Shown: positions 1 through 6,244, numbered from the stretch's first letter. The stretch is DNA of 7,764 nt from Promethearchaeota archaeon (GCA_030668025.1 DAOUUT010000181.1:1-7764); one strand, 5' to 3'. Numbers and translations are program-made. The notes: generated by a model not told the origin, from the sequence alone.

Positions 1-846
1 AATTTGGTCTATTTCACTTCATTACAATGTAGGCTGAAGGACGGTTTTGTTTTACTCACGAGAAAGATGGAAAGGTTAGGCTTTCCGAAGATAAAAACGA
101 ATCTCGAAAATGTGAAAGGAGTTCGCATCGTTCCTTTCGGGGATCGGTATAACGTCGAACTGGTCTACGACTACGAGCCACGAGACTTGTACTTGAACGG
201 GGATAACATATTAGGGATTGATTTAGGACTTAACAACATCGTAACTGCGTCAGATAACATTGGAAACAATCCATTGATTATCAAGGGCGGTGTCGTGAAG
301 TCGATCAATCAATTCTATAACAAGCAATTAGCCAAATACAAATCGTTAAGCAAAATTTGTAACGACACCGAATTGACTAAATGCATCTTGAAACTTCATC
401 GAAAGCGAAACAATAAAATTAGAGATTTTTTCCACAAAACTTCCCGAAAAGTAATCAATTACTGCATTTCTAACGATATAGGGACGATAATCGTCGGGTA
501 TAACGAGGGCTGGAAACAGAAAGTTAAGATTGGCAAGAAAAACAACCAAAACTTCGTGTCAATACCTTTTCTAAAACTTGTCCGACAAATCGAATACAAG
601 TCCGAGATGGTCGGAATTAAAGTAGTGAGAATCACCGAAGAATATACTTCGCAAACTTGCTCTTCGTGTGGAGTCGTTCGCAAGTCAAACCGCAAGTATC
701 GTGGTCTGTATGCGTGTAAAGATTGCGGGTTAGTATTAAATGCCGATGTAAACGCTTCAAGAAACATGATACAGAAAGGAGTCCCTGAGTCCAAGTGGTT
801 AGGGGATAGAGGATGCTTGAACCATCCATTAGTGTTAAAAGTTTAA
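1..846 (+). CDS. tnpB: TnpB RNA-guided endonuclease (OrfB, IS605 family), 5'-truncated
   Basis: TnpB is the RNA-guided, RuvC-type nuclease of IS200/IS605 elements and an ancestor of Cas12. It cuts DNA at sites matching a guide RNA made from the element's right end. The frame is open to the window edge, so the N-terminal half (wedge/REC region) is missing and the TTG at 4 is not a credible start. Counting from that TTG, the RuvC-I motif GIDLGLNN (D73) is present. So are the zinc ribbon CSSC...CKDC (C219, C222, C238, C241) and RuvC-III LNADVNASRN (D248). At RuvC-II the usual glutamate is replaced: the segment reads IIVGYNEGWK. The catalytic glutamate may instead be E212 or E213 just before YTSQTC, a rearrangement known in part of this family. 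The C-terminal codons overlap the predicted guide RNA. Confidence 0.9.
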   Translation, partial: NLVYFTSLQCRLKDGFVLLTRKMERLGFPKIKTNLENVKGVRIVPFGDRYNVELVYDYEPRDLYLNGDNILGIDLGLNNIVTASDNIGNNPLIIKGGVVKSINQFYNKQLAKYKSLSKICNDTELTKCILKLHRKRNNKIRDFFHKTSRKVINYCISNDIGTIIVGYNEGWKQKVKIGKKNNQNFVSIPFLKLVRQIEYKSEMVGIKVVRITEEYTSQTCSSCGVVRKSNRKYRGLYACKDCGLVLNADVNASRNMIQKGVPESKWLGDRGCLNHPLVLKV

Positions 847-892
847 CGACTCTTAACCTACGAATCCAAGCCCTTTAGGGCGTGGTAGTTCA
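781..892 (+). ncRNA. Probable omega/reRNA scaffold of TnpB
   Basis: TnpB guide RNAs span the 3' end of tnpB and the right end, with the guide taken from flanking DNA. By eye this stretch offers several helices: 811-815 with 823-827, 834-839 with 842-847 (loop AG), and the terminal hairpin at 866-885. Two longer-range pairings, 787-791 with 848-852 (GAGTC/GACTC) and 797-801 with 854-858 (GGTTA/TAACC), cross each other as a pseudoknot would. The guide would be the roughly 16-20 bases after about 891. The location follows family knowledge; the 5' limit is a guess and the fold was not computed. Confidence 0.45.
866..885 (+). repeat. Right-end hairpin of the IS605-type element
   Basis: GCCCT (870-874) pairs perfectly with AGGGC (877-881) across a TT loop. 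The stem extends outward through one mismatch by CCA (866-868) with TGG (883-885). Such imperfect hairpins near the end are what Y1 transposases recognise in IS200/IS605 elements, and they also form the last stem of the guide RNA. Confidence 0.7.
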
Positions 893-1051
893 AAAGGATT
901 ATTGCTAAACACACCATAAACACAGCTGTAATTCATTGTTGTCTAATTTTTTCTCCACACTCCACTATAGAAGAGGTTTTAAGTATTAGAAAAAAATTAA
1001 ATAGGAAGTTAATTATGATTTTGTCATAAAATCTAAAATTTTATCGCAAAT

Positions 1052-2062
1052 ATGAAATTGGATTATTTAGATAAATTCTCTGGCACTCTCTTAGGCGTAA
1101 GTATAGGAGATACGTTAGGCCACCCCTTTGAAGGAATGCTTAGGGAAAAAATATATTCTCATTTTAAAGATTTTAAAGAATTTATCATAAACAAAAAGAA
1201 ATTTTTTGGAACTTATACTGACGACACGCAATTAACGCTACACACAGCAGAAGCGCTTATTCAAGGATCTGGATTCAATACAAATAATTTTGTAAGAGAA
1301 TATGTTAAATGGCTTGAAGATCCTCCAATAGGTCCTGGATTTGGATGCATTTCCTCAATTCAAAAATTAAAATACGGAATCTCATGGGAAGAAGCGGCTT
1401 CAAATTCGGGAGGTAATGGTACCACAATGAGGGTCTCTCCAATTGGATTGTTTTACTGCAAAGATATAAAAAATTTAGAGAAATCAGCTTTAAAATCTAG
1501 TATAATCACTCATTCTCATCCAGCAGCTTCAGCAGGTGCTATAGTCATAGCAAGAGGGATAGCTTTTTTAATTGACAAAAAACCAGAGACTATTTTTTCA
1601 ATCGACGAGTTCTTTGAGATTATTATATCATCAATTTCAAACTCTCAAGAAAGAATATGGGACGAATTTATCGAGATTTTAAACAAAGTAAAGCAAAATT
1701 TAAACCTCTCAATCGAAGCGGGATTAATTAAATTTTCCCAAGTTGGCGTAAAGTCACCTTATTTTATCGAAGAATATTTGGGTAAGGCTTTTGTTCACCC
1801 ATATACTCTAAGTACCGTTGCTTGCGCCATATTTGTTTTCTTAAAAAATTTAAACTCATTTGAAGATTGCATTTTTCAATTATCAACAGCGGGAGGAGAT
1901 AGCGACACAGTTGGAGCTATCGGTGGAAGTTTAGCTGGTGCTTATTTTGGATTAAAAAATATTCCTGACGATTTAATAAATATTGTAAAAAATCATAAAA
2001 AAATCTTAAAAGTTAGTGAACAATTACACTTTAAATTCAAAGAGAAATACAAAATAATCTAA
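1052..2062 (+). CDS. ADP-ribosylglycohydrolase family protein (DraG-like)
   Basis: This is a 336-residue member of the ADP-ribosylglycohydrolase fold. These cytosolic enzymes use two magnesium ions to remove ADP-ribose from proteins (DraG reactivates dinitrogenase reductase; ARH enzymes act on Arg- or Ser-linked ADP-ribose) or from small molecules. The metal-binding motifs are intact: TDDTQ at residues 56-60 and GGDSDT at 281-286. The glycine-rich SGGNGTTMRV (119-128) and THSHP (153-157) are also in place, and the length is typical, so it should be active. The substrate cannot be told from sequence, and no nitrogenase or ADP-ribosyltransferase gene is nearby. The ATG at 1052 is preceded by CATAAAAT (1025-1032), about 20-27 bases upstream, where a TATA box for a leaderless transcript would lie. 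No Shine-Dalgarno is seen. Its stop overlaps the convergent archaemetzincin gene by 4 bp. Confidence 0.9.
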   Translation: MKLDYLDKFSGTLLGVSIGDTLGHPFEGMLREKIYSHFKDFKEFIINKKKFFGTYTDDTQLTLHTAEALIQGSGFNTNNFVREYVKWLEDPPIGPGFGCISSIQKLKYGISWEEAASNSGGNGTTMRVSPIGLFYCKDIKNLEKSALKSSIITHSHPAASAGAIVIARGIAFLIDKKPETIFSIDEFFEIIISSISNSQERIWDEFIEILNKVKQNLNLSIEAGLIKFSQVGVKSPYFIEEYLGKAFVHPYTLSTVACAIFVFLKNLNSFEDCIFQLSTAGGDSDTVGAIGGSLAGAYFGLKNIPDDLINIVKNHKKILKVSEQLHFKFKEKYKII

Positions 2063-2628
2063 TCAAAATCCTCTAAGAAAACATTCAATTTTTTCAAGCA
2101 CACTTCGCAATAATTTGGCGGTTTTTTATCTGTATCGTCTAAGGAATTTGAATATTGCATTACACAAATATTATCACAGTGTTCTAATCCAAACGTGTGT
2201 CCAAGCTCGTGAATCGCTTCCTTCAACACTCTTAACTCAAAAAGAGCTAAATTTTCAGATCTCCTATAAAATTTTTCCCTTAAACGAGTAACTGAAATTA
2301 AAGCGCTCCCAAAAGATTTGTTTTTAGGCATATCAGCAACGCCAAATATAAAGTTTAAAAATCTCGAAAAAATATCTACATCCATAACACCTAAGATACG
2401 ATAGTAATTTTTATGATTAACATGCTTGATTAATCTTTTTTTAACCTTTAACGCATCGTATTGTCTTTGATTAGGTTCATATTCAGATTCCAATATTAGA
2501 AGTTTGTCGGGAAGGATATTTATTTTAATGTTATTTTCTTTAAAGAACCACTTCAAATTCTTTTGAAGAACAATTAAAATCCTAGGATCAACATCTCCAA
2601 TTCTTTGTAGATAAATTGTTTTTTTCAT
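2059..2628 (-). CDS. amzA: Archaemetzincin, zinc metalloprotease
   Basis: Archaemetzincins are small zinc peptidases of the metzincin clan, conserved across archaea and in some eukaryotes. The 189-residue length fits archaeal AmzA. The active site HELGHTFGLEHC occupies residues 140-151, with zinc ligands H140, H144 and H150 and catalytic base E141. It is followed by CVM (155-157), whose methionine is the Met-turn, and by CEVC (174-177). C151, C155, C174 and C177 would form the second, structural zinc site that sets this family apart. All key residues are present. No signal peptide is seen, so it is probably cytosolic; physiological substrates are unknown for the family. The ATG at 2628 is the only start in frame near the upstream stop; the ATG at 2638 is out of frame. 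The gene is transcribed alone, against the ADP-ribosylglycohydrolase, with a paired palindrome in its promoter region. Confidence 0.93.
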   Translation of the reverse strand: MKKTIYLQRIGDVDPRILIVLQKNLKWFFKENNIKINILPDKLLILESEYEPNQRQYDALKVKKRLIKHVNHKNYYRILGVMDVDIFSRFLNFIFGVADMPKNKSFGSALISVTRLREKFYRRSENLALFELRVLKEAIHELGHTFGLEHCDNICVMQYSNSLDDTDKKPPNYCEVCLKKLNVFLEDFD

Positions 2629-2649
2629 TTTTAACCATATTAAAATAGA

Positions 2650-2687
2650 TTAGCTAAGAAATTATTCTTAGCTAAAAAAATATTATA
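2650..2687 (-). promoter_or_regulatory. Candidate amzA promoter with a paired palindromic operator
   Basis: Reading the minus strand, TATAATA (2687-2681) would be the TATA box. Transcription would then start some 25 bases on, near 2660. Between box and start lies an 11-bp perfect inverted repeat, TTAGCTAAGAA (2650-2660) and TTCTTAGCTAA (2665-2675), with a 4-base spacer. Each arm contains TTAGCTAA, itself an 8-bp palindrome, so two identical sites sit 18 bp apart centre to centre. Overlap with the core promoter is where archaeal repressors usually bind. It could instead be a leader hairpin. The bases are seen; the function is inferred. Confidence 0.45.
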
Positions 2688-2820
2688 CGTTTTTATTTAT
2701 TAGATTTAATATAATCTAATGGTATATCGATCGTTGGTGAATTGCAATAAAAAAATTAAAAATCGAAAGAATATTTTAATCTTTATTATTAACATATAAT
2801 AATTAAATTTTTCATTATTA

Positions 2821-2830
2821 ATACATAAAA
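2821..2830 (+). promoter_or_regulatory. Candidate TATA box (box A) of the tRNA gene
   Basis: ATACATAAAA lies about 26-35 bases before the first base of the tRNA, the spacing expected for an archaeal box A. The surroundings are AT-rich, so the match alone is weak; the position is what supports it. Confidence 0.4.
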
Positions 2831-2855
2831 AATTGATTTACCCCTCGTATTTAAT

Positions 2856-2929
2856 GGGAGGGTGGTCTAGCTTGGTATGATTCCTGGTTTGGGACCAGGA
2901 GGCCGGGGGTTCGAATCCCCCCTCTCCCA
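2856..2929 (+). tRNA. tRNA-Pro (anticodon TGG)
   Basis: A full cloverleaf of 74 bases can be drawn. The acceptor stem is GGGAGGG (2856-2862) with CTCTCCC (2922-2928), including one G-T pair. The D arm starts at 2865 and contains GG in the loop (2874-2875). The anticodon stem is CCTGG/CCAGG (2883-2887, 2895-2899) around the loop TTTGGGA, giving anticodon TGG at 2890-2892, which reads CCA and probably other proline codons. The variable loop has five bases. The T arm is GGGGG-TTCGAAT-CCCCC (2905-2921). The discriminator is A2929. CCA is not encoded and must be added after transcription, as is common in archaea. There is no intron. The D stem has a T-T mismatch at its loop end. Confidence 0.97.
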
Positions 2930-2949
2930 TTTTTCTACTTTTCTTTTTT
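2930..2949 (+). terminator. T-tract terminator after tRNA-Pro
   Basis: Three T-runs follow the tRNA at once (2930-2934, 2939-2942, 2944-2949). Archaeal RNA polymerase stops at such T-rich tracts without needing a hairpin. Confidence 0.6.
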
Positions 2950-3012
2950 CAGTTTTCTAAACTCAAATAATATGAATAAAAAAATACTAACCGATTTTAA
3001 ATTGAAAAAGGG

Positions 3013-3300
3013 TTAGATTTCAGGATATTCTTCTATATTTTTTGAATCGTTTGTATTGAAATAAATATCGGGAATTAACTCTTGAACTGTTGTAAGAAGT
3101 GATAACATTATTGCGGGATTATCTGAAGTAATTTTATAAAATATGTGGAACCCTAATCTGGTTTTTACTTGAATCTGCTCTTTAAAAAATTGGATTAATT
3201 GCTGAACATCTTCTTTAAACTCTTTATTTTTTTCAATCCAAACAAAAATTTGCTTTGTTTTACTTTTATTATTTGATTTAATCTTTAATCTTAATATCAT
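3013..3300 (-). CDS. Hypothetical protein, 95 residues
   Basis: I do not recognise this protein. It is 95 residues long, starts at an ATG without a Shine-Dalgarno, and ends in TAA. The first half is basic and charged (a run of Lys, Asn and Ser at residues 6-16). It is followed by a likely amphipathic helix around residues 26-45, an aromatic stretch (LGFHIFYKI, about 49-57), a hydrophobic helix near 63-77 and an acidic tail. There are no cysteines, no signal peptide and no clear membrane helix, so it is probably a small cytosolic alpha/beta protein. The amino-acid make-up looks like a real gene, and no open frame on the other strand competes. It lies on the same strand as the TIGR04076 gene but 219 bp after it, with a likely terminator between, so it probably has its own promoter. 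Confidence 0.6.
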   Translation of the reverse strand: MILRLKIKSNNKSKTKQIFVWIEKNKEFKEDVQQLIQFFKEQIQVKTRLGFHIFYKITSDNPAIMLSLLTTVQELIPDIYFNTNDSKNIEEYPEI

Positions 3301-3519
3301 AATTATCGAAAAATTTGATTTTTAATTATTTAGGTGTTGGTTATTATTCTTTTAATTTTAATAATAAAAACGATGATATTTTTGAACTAAATATAGGGTT
3401 ATCAAATTTTTATCCTATTTACTTTTAATCGTAATAATGTTTGTCCTAAGTATTCTTGCTCTGATATTTCCTATTTTTAGTTAAAAAAAGAAGGAAAATA
3501 GGTCTAATTATTAAATAAA
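3301..3519. other. Intergenic region, AT-rich
   Basis: This stretch separates the TIGR04076 gene from the 95-residue gene. Apart from the possible terminator at 3470-3502 and a low-complexity inverted repeat (TTATTATT/AATAATAA, 3341-3367), I see no gene or RNA in it. The promoter of the 95-residue gene should lie in its left part. Confidence 0.5.
3470..3502 (-). terminator. Possible terminator after the ferredoxin/TIGR04076 unit
   Basis: On the minus strand CCTATTTT (3502-3495) can pair with AAAATAGG (3477-3470), and the loop carries a run of seven T (3488-3482). It begins 18 bases after the TIGR04076 stop. A T-run alone can end archaeal transcripts. The stem is AT-rich and could be chance. 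Confidence 0.35.
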
Positions 3520-3810
3520 TTATTCTTTAATCCTTTTTAATTCGATTTTGACAACATTATAGCGATCTGGACATTCTAATTCAACTACATCCAGATCCTG
3601 TGACCAAGGAAATGTGCCACCAAATTGTAATGTTATAATAGAGGGAAATATATCGTGATAAAAGAAGCCACACAAACCTCCAGAATCGTGTCCACTCAAT
3701 TCGATCACATCTCCTTTTTTATGTTTTGCGTTGCATCGACCTTTAACATCTTTTATAGTACCTACTATTTTATACGTTTTTCTCTCGTTTTCACTCATGA
3801 TTAAACACAT
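3520..3810 (-). CDS. TIGR04076 family protein
   Basis: This small protein matches the pattern I know as the TIGR04076 family, about 90-100 residues, of unknown function, found in anaerobic archaea and bacteria. Landmarks, numbered from the ATG at 3810, are GRCNAKH..GD (24-34), C47 in a Gly-rich loop, FP (55-56), GGTFPW (64-69) and CPD (80-82), then a closing basic strand. The conserved C26, H30, C47 and C80 suggest metal or cofactor binding, but that is inference. It starts 3 bp after the polyferredoxin stop and is surely co-transcribed with it, which hints at a redox role. A second ATG at 3798 (residue 5, giving MSENERK) is an equally good start; neither has a Shine-Dalgarno. Family assignment is from memory of the motif order. 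Confidence 0.75.
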   Translation of the reverse strand: MCLIMSENERKTYKIVGTIKDVKGRCNAKHKKGDVIELSGHDSGGLCGFFYHDIFPSIITLQFGGTFPWSQDLDVVELECPDRYNVVKIELKRIKE

Positions 3811-3813
3811 TAA

Positions 3814-4914
3814 TTAATTTTTGATTTTTTTTCTTAATTCTTTCAGAATATTATCTATTTTTTTATCCTTTATCCAATATCGAATTTTGCTCGATTTTAG
3901 AAATTCTTGGACTTTATTATTCAACTCATTTAATTTCTTCTTATCTTCCTTAGTGAGCTGAGGTACTTGTTCTTTTATTTCCTTTTTTATTTTTTCGATA
4001 TGTTCTTCAACAGTTGGTATTTGAACTTGCTCTTTACCCTCGATTATTGCCTTTCTAAGGATTTCTTTAATGTTTTTAACCCAGCCTTGTATCCAAGGAT
4101 AAGCACCTTGCTTTTTTGGATCTATTATTCGTATATTTTTCCGATTAACAACAATCAAATCGTCAGGGCAAGAATTCTCGCACGCTCCGCAATAAAAGCA
4201 CTGGTCTTCATTACAGGCGATCTTACCGTACTTTACGACGTCTTCAGCGCTCTCAGGGATAAAAAAAGATTCTACAGGGCATATGTTGACACAGGCTTTG
4301 CAACCTTGAGGATCGCATTTATGAAGCATATTTTTTTTAATAATAACTTCCCCCTCAATGGGGGTATCGATAGAAAAACATTGATCAGGGCATTCTTTTG
4401 AAATTTTAAAAAAATCTTGAATATGATTCTTATCTCTAACGGTTAAGCATAATTGACAAATTTCATTATCTTTATCCTCGGTACACTTATTAAAATCAAT
4501 TGCATAGAATTTGTCTATAGCAGGGAATTCTTCTAAGGAAATCTGTCCTTCTGGTTCAATATTCTCGTGAAATGCGTTTGTAGGGCAAACCACGACACAT
4601 AGCATGCAATAACAGCATTTATCGTGATCAATAAAGAGTTTAGGGTTAGAATCATCTAAAATATTTTGGGCAATCTCCGGAATTGGTCCTAGTTCTATAG
4701 CATCAACGGGGCAAACGAGTTTACATAAACTACATCCAATACATTTTTTGATGTCGTAAGTTAATACTTTCTTAACATCCTTATATTTCCAATTTAGTAC
4801 TAATTGATCTATAGCAATATCTAAGGTTTTCTCAATTTCTTCTTCTTTATCCTCGTCTAGTTTTTCTATTGCTGAAGGTTCAGTAATTTTAATTCTCCCG
4901 AGAACTTTTTTAAT
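3814..4914 (-). CDS. FwdF-like polyferredoxin (multi-[4Fe-4S] protein), non-ATG start
   Basis: This is an iron-sulfur electron carrier that resembles FwdF, the polyferredoxin that feeds electrons to formylmethanofuran dehydrogenase; that identity is tentative. Numbered from the ATT at 4914, complete CxxCxxCxxxCP motifs occur at C58-C68, C100/C103-C110 and C239-C249, with a Cx4CxxCxxxCP at C200-C212. Between them C144, C153, C156, C175 and C179 form an irregular site, so at least four clusters and perhaps five or more are expected. Residues from about 263 to 366 carry no cysteine and form a Lys/Glu-rich helical tail. The ATG at 4605 cannot be the start, because it falls inside the second cluster motif. 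The frame is open up to a TAG at 4923-4921 and holds no ATG, GTG or TTG before 4605. I chose ATT 4914 (ATT AAA AAA); ATT 4887, seven bases after a GGGAG, is the alternative. The TIGR04076 gene follows directly. Confidence 0.8.
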   Translation of the reverse strand: MKKVLGRIKITEPSAIEKLDEDKEEEIEKTLDIAIDQLVLNWKYKDVKKVLTYDIKKCIGCSLCKLVCPVDAIELGPIPEIAQNILDDSNPKLFIDHDKCCYCMLCVVVCPTNAFHENIEPEGQISLEEFPAIDKFYAIDFNKCTEDKDNEICQLCLTVRDKNHIQDFFKISKECPDQCFSIDTPIEGEVIIKKNMLHKCDPQGCKACVNICPVESFFIPESAEDVVKYGKIACNEDQCFYCGACENSCPDDLIVVNRKNIRIIDPKKQGAYPWIQGWVKNIKEILRKAIIEGKEQVQIPTVEEHIEKIKKEIKEQVPQLTKEDKKKLNELNNKVQEFLKSSKIRYWIKDKKIDNILKELRKKIKN

Positions 4915-4923
4915 ATTATTCTA

Positions 4924-5080
4924 ATTATCTTAAATCGTGTTAATTAATTAATTTTAGCTCTATTAGAGAGATATTATTAATTTTTATCTACTATTTTCAA
5001 TCAAGTTAATAAGTTTTAAAGATGTTTTGGCTTGTTTTTTTGATAAGTCTAACGTAATGTAACTATTAATTTATGATTTT
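4924..5080. other. Intergenic region before the polyferredoxin gene
   Basis: These 157 AT-rich bases lie between the membrane kinase and the polyferredoxin, both on the minus strand, and must hold the polyferredoxin promoter. On the minus strand there is no ATG or GTG in any frame here, and the only TTG codons (near 4998-5004) run quickly into stops. Thus no canonical start can serve the gene, even with a frameshift. A small dyad CTCTA-T-TAGAG sits at 4958-4968. Confidence 0.5.
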
Positions 5081-6232
5081 TTAAGCCAATGGAATCAAAA
5101 TAACAAAATTACTACCTTTTTTATAGTCTCCTTGAATTTTATCTTCAACCCAAATATGTCCATTATACTTTTCGATTATTTTTTTAACCAATGATAATCC
5201 TAACCCCATTCCGGTGCTTCTACTATCTGTTTTATATTTTTCAAAAATTTTGTCTTTCATTTCATCTGGAATTCCTCTTCCATTATCAATAAATTCTAAT
5301 TTGAGATCATTTATACTATTTTTTTGATACTTAGATATCTTGACTATAATTTCTACTGAGGGATTATCGTTATGTTTAACGGCATTTATTAAAATATTTT
5401 CAAATACATCCTGTAAGAGTTCGTTTGCTTTGGGGTAAAATTTTTTACTGGAGGAATCAATTTGAACATTTATTTTTCTATCTTGAAAACTTTTGATTAT
5501 ATATTCTTTTGCTTTTTCTGAAATGTCATAAACATCTATTGGTTTTAGAGTAATTTCGATTTCTTCAATTTCAGAAAGTGTTCTTATATTTTGAATTAAT
5601 CTCGCACCTCTATCAGCCTGTTTTTTAACAATGTGTATAAATTTGTCTGTTTTTTTTTCTTTTCTTGGTTCTTTTTGATCTAAAGATAAAAGCTCTATGG
5701 ATAATTGAATATTATGAAGGATATTATTCATGTCGTGAGTAAAAAGGTCTTTATAAAAACTTAAACGATTATAAGCTTCGTGATATTTTTCTTCTGATTT
5801 TTTTAATTCCTTAGTTCTTTTTGCTACTTTTTGTTCTAATTCGATATTAAAATTTTTCAATCGCCTTTCGGATTCTTTTAGACTTATTTCTTTCTTTGAG
5901 ATTTGCTCGCTTAATATGGAAACTGAAATACCAATAACTAAAAGAAATAATGCTCGAACCCAAATATCTAATTGGCTTATATGCAAAATATTCAATTCAA
6001 GAAAAATAGGAAGGATTATTAATAATCCAGCAAAAAAAATAGGTACAATTATACCTCTTTTTTTCCACCAAAGAGTTGCTAAAATAATTGGAATATAAAA
6101 AAAATGGGAAAAAAGAGTATGAATATTAAGTATGGAATAAAAATAGTATGCTAAATAACAAGAAATAAAAGTAAGGATAAGTAAAACAAAGATTTTTGAT
6201 TTCTCTTCTCGATTTTTTATTGTAAATTTAAT
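5081..6232 (-). CDS. Membrane histidine kinase, non-ATG start
   Basis: This is a sensor histidine kinase that would autophosphorylate on histidine and pass the phosphate to a response regulator not found here. From the ATT at 6232, residues about 14-35, 39-56, 60-79 and 91-109 look like membrane helices, including HTLFSHFFYIPIILATLWWK, a pattern I know from archaeal and bacterial kinase membrane domains. A coiled coil follows at about 113-160. Next come the H box HDMNNIL (H166), the N box ENILINAVKHN (about 278-288), the G1 box DNGRGIP (316-322) and the G2 box GMGLGLS (341-347). All ATP-binding motifs are intact. The TTG at 5995 would remove three membrane helices, so it is not the start. The frame is open to a TGA at 6244-6242 without ATG, GTG or TTG before 5995. 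ATT 6232 is my best start. A one-base indel joining it to the ATG at 6245 or 6254 is the rival. Confidence 0.85.
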   Translation of the reverse strand: MKFTIKNREEKSKIFVLLILTFISCYLAYYFYSILNIHTLFSHFFYIPIILATLWWKKRGIIVPIFFAGLLIILPIFLELNILHISQLDIWVRALFLLVIGISVSILSEQISKKEISLKESERRLKNFNIELEQKVAKRTKELKKSEEKYHEAYNRLSFYKDLFTHDMNNILHNIQLSIELLSLDQKEPRKEKKTDKFIHIVKKQADRGARLIQNIRTLSEIEEIEITLKPIDVYDISEKAKEYIIKSFQDRKINVQIDSSSKKFYPKANELLQDVFENILINAVKHNDNPSVEIIVKISKYQKNSINDLKLEFIDNGRGIPDEMKDKIFEKYKTDSRSTGMGLGLSLVKKIIEKYNGHIWVEDKIQGDYKKGSNFVILIPLA

Positions 6233-6244
6233 ATTTCTCTCTCA

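Larger units (their letters stand above)
1..892 (+). mobile_element. Right-hand part of an IS200/IS605-family (IS1341-like) element
   Basis: The segment holds a tnpB gene, 5'-truncated by the window edge, followed by a short non-coding tail with a right-end hairpin. The tail closes with GTGGTAGTTCAA, the ending I know from many IS605-type right ends, so I place the boundary at about 890-892. No Y1 transposase (tnpA) is visible. It may lie beyond the left edge, or the element may be a tnpB-only type that is moved in trans. The stretch is visibly richer in G+C than the AT-rich DNA after it, which fits recent acquisition. The left end is outside the window. The family call is firm; the exact right boundary is inferred. 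Confidence 0.75.

Noticed and set aside
906..929. Short direct repeat TAAACACA and palindrome ACAGCTGT after the IS element
   Set aside because: Two 8-base copies and one small palindrome do not make a recognisable site.
2699..2720. Inverted repeat ATTAGATT/AATCTAAT
   Set aside because: Eight AT-rich base pairs with no placement relative to a promoter; such dyads are expected by chance here.
2856..2929. tRNA-Pro as an integration site for a mobile element
   Set aside because: No second copy of the tRNA 3' end and no integrase gene are seen in the window.
3341..3367. Inverted repeat TTATTATT/AATAATAA
   Set aside because: Low complexity, without G or C; not distinguishable from chance.
3967..4401. 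Open frame of 144 codons on the plus strand
   Set aside because: It lies wholly inside the polyferredoxin gene on the other strand, and its Phe/Tyr-rich product is the mirror of that gene's Lys/Glu codons.
4603..4605. ATG at 4605 as start of the polyferredoxin
   Set aside because: It falls between the cysteines of a [4Fe-4S] motif, and the frame upstream encodes another complete motif.
5993..5995. TTG at 5995 as start of the membrane kinase
   Set aside because: The frame above it encodes three hydrophobic helices in keeping with the kinase's membrane domain.
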